From the NCBI RefSeq assembly GCF_014203045.1, contig NZ_JACHIF010000004.1, positions 435,696 through 499,695 on the forward strand: a DNA stretch of 64,000 bases. Direction: 5' to 3'. Within the stretch, counting starts at the first letter, position 1, and each line of letters opens with the position of its first letter. The notes under the pieces are model-generated. The model saw only the letters and a program-made list of their open reading frames with translations. It had not been told where the DNA came from and made no database searches. Positions 39,171-47,018 of the stretch are shown here, one piece after another. Made by a program: the position numbers and the translations under genes. Source of the stretch: Prosthecobacter dejongeii. GTDB lineage: Bacteria; Verrucomicrobiota; Verrucomicrobiia; Verrucomicrobiales; Verrucomicrobiaceae.

Positions 39171-40043
39171 ATGCGCATGGTGACCCAGTCACGTACCCGA
39201 TCTCAATTTGAACGCATTGAAATGCCTGGTGATTCCTCCTTTGCGTGGAAGGAAATTTCGGGTCAGCATTTCACGGCCCCATTTCATCATCATCCGGAGA
39301 TCGAGTTGACGATCATCACGGCCGGTCACGGACAGAGGTTCGTTGGAGATACGGTAGAACCCTTCCAAGCTGGAGATGTGGTTATCCTAGGGTCGCAGTT
39401 GCCTCATGCGTGGTTCAGCGAGGCACGCTGTCAGCAATCTGAGGCGATCGTGGTCCAGTTCCATCCCGAAACCTTCGGTGGCGGCGTATTGAAAGCACCA
39501 GAATTAGGCAATGTAAGAGAGCTTTTGCAGCTGGCTACAGGCGGCCTCGTGATCACGGGGCACATCGCACAAGAGATGAAGCAGGAGCTCTCTTCTCTAA
39601 GTGATCTCACGCCATTGTTCCGCCTCACTGTGTTCATTGAACTGTTGGAAAAGGTAGCCACCCGTCGCAGCTATCGTTGTCTCAAAGCACAGGCTCCCGA
39701 GGAAACAGTCTCGCTGGTGGACCGGAAACGTCTGGATGAAGTGCTGCGTTACATTCACATGCATCACCGGCGTGCTTTGGCCCTGCCTGAGGTGGCAAAG
39801 GTGGCGGGACTTGGCCCAGAGTCTTTCAGTCGTTTCTTTCGCCGTGTCACGGGCCACACTTTCATCGAAACTTTGATACAAATTCGTCTGGCCAGTGCCT
39901 TGGCCTTGCTGGCAGAAAGTCCGGAAACCATTGCTGCGGTGGCTTTTGCTAGCGGCTTCGAAGACCTTTCCAATTTCAATCGTCAATTCCGCCGTACCTA
40001 TGGCATCACACCGAGTGAAGCGCGGAGGCGCGCTGCGGGCTAG
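39171..40043 (+). CDS. AraC-family transcriptional regulator, 290 aa
   Basis: The N-terminal half is a cupin-type sensor (FHHHPEIELTIITAGHGQRFVGD and GDVVILGSQLPHAWF), the C-terminal 100 residues are a double helix-turn-helix (LALPEVAKVAGLGPESFSRFFRR then TIAAVAFASGFEDLSNFNRQFRRTYGITPSE). This is the arrangement of sugar- or phenolic-responsive AraC regulators. The ATG at 39171 has no Shine-Dalgarno; a second ATG at 39177 is possible. It reads away from the phosphatidyltransferase gene and toward the ATPase gene, 75 bases before it. The effector is unknown. Confidence 0.95.
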   Translation: MRMVTQSRTRSQFERIEMPGDSSFAWKEISGQHFTAPFHHHPEIELTIITAGHGQRFVGDTVEPFQAGDVVILGSQLPHAWFSEARCQQSEAIVVQFHPETFGGGVLKAPELGNVRELLQLATGGLVITGHIAQEMKQELSSLSDLTPLFRLTVFIELLEKVATRRSYRCLKAQAPEETVSLVDRKRLDEVLRYIHMHHRRALALPEVAKVAGLGPESFSRFFRRVTGHTFIETLIQIRLASALALLAESPETIAAVAFASGFEDLSNFNRQFRRTYGITPSEARRRAAG

Positions 40044-40118
40044 CGTGCATGGACGACTTCCTTTTTTCTATCGTCTTTTTCATTCGCTCTCTATCATTCC
40101 CTCCATCCTCTAAATCCC

Positions 40119-42572
40119 ATGACAATCTCTCCTGACCAATACGAGAAGCTCGGTGCTTTTTACCTTGGACGTGGCTACGACCTCGCTACCAAACAACTGC
40201 AGGATGACCTCATCATGTACGACTCGAAAGACCTCGTCACTCATGGTGTGGTTCTAGGGATGACCGGTTCAGGTAAAACAGGTCTTTGTTTAGCCTTGCT
40301 GGAAGAGGCCGCTATGGATGGTGTTCCTTTGATTGCGATTGATCCGAAAGGGGACATTGGCAACGCTCTGCTGACTTTTCCCAATTTGAGTCCAGAGGAA
40401 TTTAAGCCTTGGGTCAATGCGGACGATGCCCGCCGCAAAGGTATCACGGTGGATGATTACGCTGCTCAGCAGTCTCAGTTGTGGACAAAAGGCCTCGCTG
40501 ACTGGGGACAAAGTGGGGAGCGTATCCGCAAACTTCGTGAGACGGTGGATATGGCCATCTACACCCCTGGTAGCAATGCCGGGCTCCCGGTCTCCATTCT
40601 TAGCTCTCTAGATTGCCCGCCCGCAGCAGTGATGGATGATGCAGAGACGCTGGCAGATCGTATCGAAAGTACCGTTTCGTCTTTGTTGGGCCTGATGGGT
40701 ATTGAGGCGGATCCAGTGCAGTCGCCTGAGCATATTCTGCTTTCGAATATCATCGCTTTTGCTTGGAGAAAGGGGCAGAATGTCTCGCTGGAAAATTTGG
40801 TGCGTCACATCCAGCAACCGCCTCTGCGAAAGATCGGCGTGGTGGACATTGAGACTTTCTGTCCTGAGTCAAAGCGCACGGCACTGGCCATGAAGCTGAA
40901 TAACCTCATCGCCTCACCGGGTTTTGCCACCTGGCTGGAGGGGGAGCCACTAGACATCCAGCGCATGTATTACACGCCGGAAGGGAAGCCGCGCATCACC
41001 ATCTTTAACATTGCGCATCTAGGAGATAGTGAGCGGATGTTTTTCGTTTCGTTGCTTCTAAATCATTTGTTAGGTTGGATGCGGAGTCAGCAAGGCACCA
41101 CCTCCCTGCGTGCGCTGTTCTACATGGATGAAATTTACGGTTATCTTCCACCCAGCGCCATGCCTCCCTCGAAGAAGCCGATGATGATTCTTCTGAAGCA
41201 AGCGCGTGCCTTTGGACTGGGCATTCTAGTGGCGACTCAGAATCCGGTGGACCTCGATTATAAAGCCCTGGCCAACATTGGAACTTGGTGGATTGGCCGA
41301 CTGCAGACGGAGCGCGATAAAGCGCGCCTACTGGATGGGCTGGAAGGGGCGATCAGTAGCAGCGCTGGTCAGTTTGATCGTAAGACCCTCGAGACGGCGA
41401 TTTCAGGCTTGGGAAACCGAGTTTTTCTCATGAATAATGTCCATGAGGATGGCCCCGCCATCTTCCATGTACGCTGGATCATGAGCTACCTGAGCGGTCC
41501 TCTGGCACGTGACCAAGTGAAACGTCTCATGGACCCCCTACGCCCGTCTAAAAACAGTGCTTCATCTGCCAGCGAAGATGATGGATTTCTCCCTCCTGGT
41601 GCTACGGCGGCCCCTGCCGCAGATCGTAACACGATCAAACCTAAGTTGCCAGAAGGCACAGCGGAATACTTTTTGCCCACCCATGCCTCTTCCGACACTC
41701 TTTGTTATGTTCCTGCCATTCTACGCAGTGCAGAGGTGAATTTTGACGATGCTCGTCGCAAAATTAGCGGCCGTAGCACGGTGACACTGGTGAACCCCAT
41801 TGATGTGGAAAACCAGCGTGTATTGTGGGATAAATTTGTCGAGATTCCCCGGGATGTAGATCTAAATGCCTGGAACACTGACTTTGTTGATGGTGCTGAA
41901 TACACGGTTCTGCCTGGAGCGGCGATGAAATCCAGCACGTACAGTAGCATCAAGAAAGATTATGTGGACTGGGTGTATGCCAACCACAGTCTGGAAATCA
42001 GCTACAGTCCTTTGTTAGAAGCGTATTCGAATCCTGGTGAAAAAACAGATGAGTTTAAAGTCCGCATTACCCAGACAGCTCGAGAACTGCGCGACGCAGC
42101 CATCGAAGAATTGCGAGAAAAGACGGCGAAGGTATTCAAGGCATTGGAGGAGAAAGTGATCCGAGCTCAGACGAAAGTGGATACTCAAAAGTCCCAGGCC
42201 ACGAGTGCTAAACTTTCCACGGCTGTATCCATTGGCACGAGCTTGCTGGGCGCATTTTTTGGTCGCAAAAAAGGCATCGCTTCTGTGGCTAAGGCCAGCA
42301 CTGTAACTGGCGCCGCTCGTGTCATGAGAGAACACCAGGAAGCGGCAGCGGCAGAAGCTGAGTTAGAACGTCTCCAGGCCGACATTGCCGAGTTGGAAAA
42401 ACAGTTGGCGGACGACACTCAAAAGATCCGCGATCAGTACGACCCCACGGTTCTAGCACTCGAGACGACCAAGCTTACACCGACAAAGTCGAAGATCCTG
42501 CCGACAGCCATTGGTATCCTGTGGTTGCCCCATGAGCGGGCTGGGGCGGAGCTTCGTAAAGCATGGTCTTGA
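40119..42572 (+). CDS. HerA/DUF87-like ATPase with C-terminal coiled coil, 817 aa
   Basis: Residues 41-60 hold Walker A GMTGSGKT (47-54), then IAIDPKGD, the second conserved strand of the HerA/VirB4/FtsK-like ATPases. Walker B is near 335 (LFYMDEIYGYLPP) and a sensor ATQNPVD near 373. Residues about 490-520 form a Ser/Pro/Ala-rich linker. Residues about 660-810 include a long coiled coil (RELRDAAIEELREKTAKVFKAL and EAELERLQADIAELEKQL) with a glycine-rich hydrophobic patch (SIGTSLLGAFFGRKKG) between. HerA-like ATPases pump or remodel DNA; function here is unknown. It follows the AraC gene but no nuclease (NurA) is nearby. Confidence 0.9.
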   Translation: MTISPDQYEKLGAFYLGRGYDLATKQLQDDLIMYDSKDLVTHGVVLGMTGSGKTGLCLALLEEAAMDGVPLIAIDPKGDIGNALLTFPNLSPEEFKPWVNADDARRKGITVDDYAAQQSQLWTKGLADWGQSGERIRKLRETVDMAIYTPGSNAGLPVSILSSLDCPPAAVMDDAETLADRIESTVSSLLGLMGIEADPVQSPEHILLSNIIAFAWRKGQNVSLENLVRHIQQPPLRKIGVVDIETFCPESKRTALAMKLNNLIASPGFATWLEGEPLDIQRMYYTPEGKPRITIFNIAHLGDSERMFFVSLLLNHLLGWMRSQQGTTSLRALFYMDEIYGYLPPSAMPPSKKPMMILLKQARAFGLGILVATQNPVDLDYKALANIGTWWIGRLQTERDKARLLDGLEGAISSSAGQFDRKTLETAISGLGNRVFLMNNVHEDGPAIFHVRWIMSYLSGPLARDQVKRLMDPLRPSKNSASSASEDDGFLPPGATAAPAADRNTIKPKLPEGTAEYFLPTHASSDTLCYVPAILRSAEVNFDDARRKISGRSTVTLVNPIDVENQRVLWDKFVEIPRDVDLNAWNTDFVDGAEYTVLPGAAMKSSTYSSIKKDYVDWVYANHSLEISYSPLLEAYSNPGEKTDEFKVRITQTARELRDAAIEELREKTAKVFKALEEKVIRAQTKVDTQKSQATSAKLSTAVSIGTSLLGAFFGRKKGIASVAKASTVTGAARVMREHQEAAAAEAELERLQADIAELEKQLADDTQKIRDQYDPTVLALETTKLTPTKSKILPTAIGILWLPHERAGAELRKAWS

Positions 42573-42649
42573 TCAATGCCCTGTTCTGGTCAGCTTTTAG
42601 AGAGGGCTATATCAGGAGTGGTTTTTTAAGCCTTTGTAGGAATCGTTGT

Positions 42650-42671
42650 CATTGCCTGAATTCAGGCAATG
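42650..42671. promoter_or_regulatory. 22-base perfect palindrome, possible operator
   Basis: CATTGCCTGAATTCAGGCAATG reads the same on both strands with no spacer. It lies 77 bases after the ATPase stop and 64 bases before the -10 box of the lipoprotein gene. A dimeric regulator site or a compact terminator are both possible; no T run follows. Confidence 0.55.
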
Positions 42672-42711
42672 CAAAGGTGCACACGAGCACGCATCCGTGT
42701 CGCTTTCATGC

Positions 42712-42740
42712 TAGAAATGGCCTGGCGGCACCGCTATAAT
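42712..42740 (+). promoter_or_regulatory. Promoter of the lipoprotein gene, close to its start codon
   Basis: A perfect TATAAT (42735-42740) with TAGAAA (42712-42717, four of six to TTGACA) 17 bases upstream. The ATG begins 12 bases after the -10 box, so the leader would be about 6 bases. Confidence 0.6.
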
Positions 42741-42752
42741 TAAATTCCCCCC

Positions 42753-43508
42753 ATGAATTTATATTTTGTTGATGTCGTAACTCGTTTTCGTTTCGCTTTG
42801 GCTATTTGTTCGGCGTCATTGATTGCTGCATGCTCTGCACCACAGAAGTCCGCAGTGGCTGATCCCGAAGTTTTCAATTGGAGCGAAAGCCAACTTCGTT
42901 CGCGTTTCCCCAAAGCTCAAAACATCGGGGTGGTTCAGCTCTCAGGTCGAAAATTAAAGTCCCAAACATCTGACACTGGTGATGTGGAATATTTGGCGTC
43001 TGGAGGAGCCTTGCTAGTGAAAAAAGTGGAGCCACCTATTCTGGCTCAAGCCTCAGAGATTAAGGTGACTCCAGACGCAGCTATCCTTCGAGGTAACCAA
43101 GCCATGGTTAAACACAACGGGCGTTTGATCACGTCCGAGTCGGCCTCCACGGAGATCACTATTGATGGGGTCCAAGTCAAGGTAGAAGGACCTCATTTCA
43201 TACGCGACTTAGCTACAGGTAAGATCACTCCGATGGCAGGAGCCACCGCCCCTATCGCAGCAATACCCGAGGCGGTGAAAGCCAAGATCGTTAATAAGCC
43301 GATCTCTCAAGCTCCTGCAAAACCTTTGGTTAGGTCTGTAACGGTTCCTCTTGACGCCGTGAAAGTTCCTGTCCCGACTCCAGTGTCCAAAACGGTGGCT
43401 CAGAAAACCAACAAACGCCCGCTGACTAACTCTCAACCTACGGCTAAACCCACCCCACCAGTGGACCGTAAAGAATTGCTCAACTTGATGCGCGCACCCA
43501 CGGAGTAA
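42753..43508 (+). CDS. Putative lipoprotein, 251 aa
   Basis: A signal sequence ends in the lipobox IAAC, placing the lipidated cysteine at residue 27. Residues 100-150 (EIKVTPDAAILRGNQAMVKHNGRLITSESASTEITIDG) are beta-rich and show a loose likeness to OstA/LptA-type strands; I do not name a family. The C-terminal 90 residues are Pro/Lys/Thr-rich and probably disordered. No neighbour gives a function. The promoter sits directly in front of the start, and the ATG follows the tract AATTCCCCCC. It is likely an outer-membrane lipoprotein. Confidence 0.8.
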   Translation: MNLYFVDVVTRFRFALAICSASLIAACSAPQKSAVADPEVFNWSESQLRSRFPKAQNIGVVQLSGRKLKSQTSDTGDVEYLASGGALLVKKVEPPILAQASEIKVTPDAAILRGNQAMVKHNGRLITSESASTEITIDGVQVKVEGPHFIRDLATGKITPMAGATAPIAAIPEAVKAKIVNKPISQAPAKPLVRSVTVPLDAVKVPVPTPVSKTVAQKTNKRPLTNSQPTAKPTPPVDRKELLNLMRAPTE

Positions 43509-44162
43509 AGGTGCTTTAAAACTGGGTGTTTCATTAGGCGGGCCTTGTTTACTGAATGCGCATCCATTCGACTCGAGGTCACAAACAAATGAGCCTGTAA
43601 GCTGCGGATAATGAGTCAATTGCTTAGGTTTTTGGCCATTTGGAGTGGCGGTCGGATGTTATGAATGTCAGATTAACTTCATCTGGTTAATTTCCGTGAG
43701 TTACCATTTCTATTTTGATAAGAATAAAGCCGGACCTTTTTTGTCATGCCTTTGGGAGTATCTGCCCATCAAGTTCATTGAGTTTCGGTTATGAATGAGC
43801 CAAATCCATCGGGGAAGGGGCTTTCATAAAGGAAAATGCAATTCAATATCCGGACTGGAAAGTGGGGCGCGAGAGGTGTTTCCAGGGGCCTGCTCACTGC
43901 TACAGCCGCTGGGGAAATGACGGCATCTCTTCTAATTCGATAGAGCTCGATACCGACTGAACTGATGCCATGAATTCATTTTAGCAAGAAAACTCCTGGC
44001 GAGCTTCGAGAAGCAGGGGATCGAACCGGGGGATGGGTAGATCTTTGGAAAGAAACGTCTCCGCTGGCATGGCTTTTGCACGGTGGGACGTCTCATGCCC
44101 CGCAAACAATCGCAGTTTTCCCTTTACGGGATGGCCGGGCATTAAAAAAATACAGCAGAACA
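43509..44162. other. Intergenic region without a recognised gene (about 650 bases)
   Basis: I see no convincing frame, tRNA, tmRNA, RNase P RNA or SRP RNA here. Frames on either strand are short and lack codon-like composition. A small inverted repeat (43672-43687, ATTAAC/GTTAAT) occurs. The region lies between the lipoprotein gene and the bactofilin promoter. Confidence 0.6.
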
Positions 44163-44192
44163 TTGACACTCAACTCGCAGGCCCCTTATACT
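44163..44192 (+). promoter_or_regulatory. Strong sigma-70-type promoter of the bactofilin gene
   Basis: TTGACA (44163-44168) and TATACT (44187-44192) are 18 bases apart. The ATG at 44201 is 8 bases after the -10 box, so the transcript should begin at or within two bases of the start codon. Confidence 0.75.
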
Positions 44193-44200
44193 CACCAGCC

Positions 44201-44728
44201 ATGCTCAGGCAAATCATCGGACAACCTACTGAAGGGCAAAAGGAAACAGGCCGCGCTGAGGCCCCCGCACCGGCCTCAACGGCTGATCGTGGAACCAGCT
44301 TCTCCGCGCCCGCTCCTGCTGCACAACCCCAACGCGCATCCCAATCTTATAACATGACTTCCAGCAAAAACGTTCTCGCCAACGACGTCGAAATCAAAGG
44401 CTCCATTAAATTCTCCCATGATCTCATTATTGACGGGAAAATCGAAGGAGAAGTCCAGTCCGACGGTAGCCTGACTGTGGGTGAAAATGCTCTGATCAAA
44501 GGCGAAATTAAGACCCGTTCCGTTATCATTTTCGGCAAAGTGGAAGGTAATATCACCGTTCTCGAGCGCTGCGAACTCAAGAGCAACGCCATCCTCGTGG
44601 GTGACATCGAAGCTGGCACTCTCTCCATCGAAGAAGGCGCTACCTTCATGGGGGCTTCTAAAGTCGGCCGCAAGCCGGAGCCTGCCAAGCCAGCACCTTT
44701 GGGTGGCAATCGCCCAGCATCTGCTTAA
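44201..44728 (+). CDS. Bactofilin-family cytoskeletal protein, 175 aa
   Basis: Bactofilins polymerise without nucleotide into filaments that shape the cell or organise the envelope. Residues about 52-155 form the right-handed beta-helix domain (DVEIKGSIKFSHDLIIDGKIEGEV, then the repeating hexad GEIKTRSVIIFGKVEGNI), flanked by Pro/Ala-rich tails, the usual design. I place the start at ATG 44201 because a strong promoter ends 8 bases before it; a frame start at 44033 would be upstream of the promoter, and an internal ATG at 44354 (MTSSKN) is an alternative. A second bactofilin follows 26 bases on. Confidence 0.92.
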   Translation: MLRQIIGQPTEGQKETGRAEAPAPASTADRGTSFSAPAPAAQPQRASQSYNMTSSKNVLANDVEIKGSIKFSHDLIIDGKIEGEVQSDGSLTVGENALIKGEIKTRSVIIFGKVEGNITVLERCELKSNAILVGDIEAGTLSIEEGATFMGASKVGRKPEPAKPAPLGGNRPASA

Positions 44729-44754
44729 CCCTCAAATTATAGAATCACCTTCGA

Positions 44755-45924
44755 GTGTTTCGGAGTCTTTTCGGCTCTAAAAGCGACCGTCCGGGTCCAC
44801 CCAAGAATCAAATCGAGGTGGTGTGCCCGGCTTGTGGCGCGGCTCAGTATGAGCCGCGCCTTGTTGTCTCCACTTTTTGCAAAAAGTGCGGGGTGCATTT
44901 GAGCATCCAGCGCAAGAAAGTCGTGGCCTCCAGTGTCACACGCTCGGGTGTGGGCATGCCTGATCCTTGGGCAGACTCTAAACCCATCCCCAAGCCTGAG
45001 CCTCAAACTGCCCCTGTTGAAGTGGCACCACCTGCCCCCAATGAAGACCCTGTGGCGGTGGAAATGAGCCAACCTGTGTCGGAGGAAGAAGCTGCGGAAG
45101 GTGGCTTCGGTGTCTTTTTAAAACAGCAGGCCACTCCACCCTCCGCCCCAGCCGTATCGAGTCCTTCGCCTACCTCTGAGCCCCCTGTGGCTGTGGAGCC
45201 TAGACTTACCACCGAGTTAGAAGACACGACTGCGACACCTGAAGTCGAGCCTGCGGTGGCTGCCACAAAGCGGCCTCAATCCTACGCCCCACCGCCGACT
45301 CCCGCACCTGCCCCCATGAGCGCTAGCACGCTCCAGAAAATGAAAAATGAGGGGATGTACAGGAACCAGTATTTTAAGGATGCGGACTGCTTTGACTGCG
45401 GTCACAAATTTAAAGTCAGTCGTTCATCTCGTTCCACTCAGTGCCCCACTTGCGGTGCCCTGATCTCCTTAGAAGACGTGGAGGTGAATATGCACTCTGG
45501 CCAGTCTATCAAAACGCGGGGAGACGTACTCATCCGCAAGCGTGGTCAGGTTTCGGCTGAGAGTATCCAGTGCAAGGATCTCCGTTGCCAAGGGATCTTA
45601 GAAGCCAATGTAAAGGCCTCAGGTGATGTCATCATCCGTGCTACAGGCACCATGATTGGCGAAATTCACTGCCGCCGATTCATTGTAGAAAAAGGGGCTG
45701 ACGTGGTATTCCTAAATGTTATCCACGCTGAAGAGGTGGACATCCAGGCACGCATCACAGCCACCCTTTTTTCCAGTGGGCCATTCATCATTGGCACTCA
45801 AGGTTCCGTCAATGGAGATGTAACTGCACGTTCCGTGTCGATTGAGCCAGGCGGCGAACTGAATGGAGCCATGAACATTGTGAGAACAAAGGCCCCCACT
45901 CCGCCTGCGGTTATGGAAGATTGA
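44755..45924 (+). CDS. Bactofilin with two zinc ribbons, 389 aa
   Basis: The GTG start gives a protein with a first zinc ribbon (Cys24, Cys27, Cys42, Cys45; CPACG and CKKCG), a long Pro/Ala/Glu-rich linker (about 60-195), a second zinc ribbon (Cys212, Cys215, Cys230, Cys233; CFDCG and CPTCG) and a C-terminal bactofilin-like beta-helix (about 245-375; SGQSIKTRGDVLIRKRG, GDVIIRATGTMIGEI). The ribbons may bind nucleic acid, metal or another protein. It is downstream of the plain bactofilin, 26 bases away, so the two probably co-polymerise or are co-regulated (inference). GTG start and no Shine-Dalgarno suggest translation coupled to the upstream gene. Confidence 0.88.
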   Translation: MFRSLFGSKSDRPGPPKNQIEVVCPACGAAQYEPRLVVSTFCKKCGVHLSIQRKKVVASSVTRSGVGMPDPWADSKPIPKPEPQTAPVEVAPPAPNEDPVAVEMSQPVSEEEAAEGGFGVFLKQQATPPSAPAVSSPSPTSEPPVAVEPRLTTELEDTTATPEVEPAVAATKRPQSYAPPPTPAPAPMSASTLQKMKNEGMYRNQYFKDADCFDCGHKFKVSRSSRSTQCPTCGALISLEDVEVNMHSGQSIKTRGDVLIRKRGQVSAESIQCKDLRCQGILEANVKASGDVIIRATGTMIGEIHCRRFIVEKGADVVFLNVIHAEEVDIQARITATLFSSGPFIIGTQGSVNGDVTARSVSIEPGGELNGAMNIVRTKAPTPPAVMED

Positions 45925-46049
45925 ATGTTGTAAACGAGTTTTAATTTGAGCCTGAAGCGAGTGGTGGCTTGAGTCCGTTGAGTCAAAAAATAAGCCGTTG
46001 TAGAGCAGTGTCTTGCGGTAAAGGTTATTCTGAATTAGCCTTTCGAACA

Positions 46050-47000
46050 ATGGATCAAACTCTGCTCGCTTTAGCTCAAAAAATCGGACTCACAGCCTTA
46101 GACGTAGGCGCGCGTGGAGGTGTGAATACCGACCTTGGGCCTTTGGCTAGTGCTACGAATTATGTAGGCTTTGAGCCTGATCCTGAAGAATGTGCACGAT
46201 TGAGCAGGACGGGTATTGGCGGCGGCTGGAAGAACGTAAAATTTGTCCCAGTTGCCCTCGCTGCTCAGCCAGGTGAATTCACCTTAAATCTTTATTCAAA
46301 ACGAGGGTGTTCATCCAAATACACTGCGCGTCAAGATCTGGGACAACTCTTTGCACGAGGCGATTTTTACAACCTCGACGAAGTCGTTAAAGTTCCCTGT
46401 CAGCGCCTGGACGATGTTTTGGTAAGTGAAGCGATCGCTGAACCTGCATTCATGAAAATTGATGTGCAAAGCATGGAAGTCGAAGTCTTCGATGGGGCAC
46501 AAAAGACGTTAAAGGAAGACCTTGTGGGCATTCGCACGGAAGTTTCCTTTTTCCCCATGTATGAAGAGCAACCTTTGTTCGCCGAAATCGACCAACGCGT
46601 GCGTCGAGATGGATTCGTGCCTATGCGATGGTTGGAAAATCATGAATGGCGGCGTGGGACAAAAAAGAAACCATACGCCATGGCTGACGGCGCGCTGCCA
46701 TTCTCGAGAGGGCAACTGATGCATGCTGACGTTCTTTATCTTCAACATCCAGAGTGGCTTAAGACGGATACGCCACAGGCTCTACGCCGTTTGGCCCGCT
46801 TAGGGTTGGTCGCGGCTTGCTATCAGCATTACGATCACGCGTTGGCTGCATTTTCGATTCCTGCTGTGAGGAGTTTTTGCCGCGAAGAAATGCATCTAGA
46901 TGCAGAACGTGCTGTGGAACGGATGTCCCAAGCTGAAGTTACTCTAGGGCGACGATTAGGCTGGAGACTAATGCGTGCCTTGCAGAATCGCTTTGCGTGA
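46050..47000 (+). CDS. FkbM-family methyltransferase, 316 aa
   Basis: FkbM-type enzymes O-methylate sugars or related hydroxyls using SAM. The motif I region is ALDVGARGGVN, the acidic strand is VGFEPDPEECARL and the family signature FMKIDVQSMEVEVFDGA (usual KIDVQGxExxVLxG) is clear. The ATG at 46050 is chosen; an in-frame ATG at 45969 adds 27 residues of no family resemblance. It heads the plus-strand trio FkbM, GT4 and GT9 that converges with the nonulosonic-acid operon, so it probably acts on the same surface glycan. Confidence 0.9.
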   Translation: MDQTLLALAQKIGLTALDVGARGGVNTDLGPLASATNYVGFEPDPEECARLSRTGIGGGWKNVKFVPVALAAQPGEFTLNLYSKRGCSSKYTARQDLGQLFARGDFYNLDEVVKVPCQRLDDVLVSEAIAEPAFMKIDVQSMEVEVFDGAQKTLKEDLVGIRTEVSFFPMYEEQPLFAEIDQRVRRDGFVPMRWLENHEWRRGTKKKPYAMADGALPFSRGQLMHADVLYLQHPEWLKTDTPQALRRLARLGLVAACYQHYDHALAAFSIPAVRSFCREEMHLDAERAVERMSQAEVTLGRRLGWRLMRALQNRFA

Positions 47001-47018
47001 GCCAAAGAGGGGCTGCTC

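Noticed and set aside
40119..42572. Phage-defence system
   Set aside because: Only an ATPase of HerA type is present; no nuclease, toxin or other defence gene is adjacent, so I do not call a system.
43981..44169. Minus-strand frame near the bactofilin promoter
   Set aside because: Short, Cys/Met-rich without pattern, and overlapping the likely promoter.
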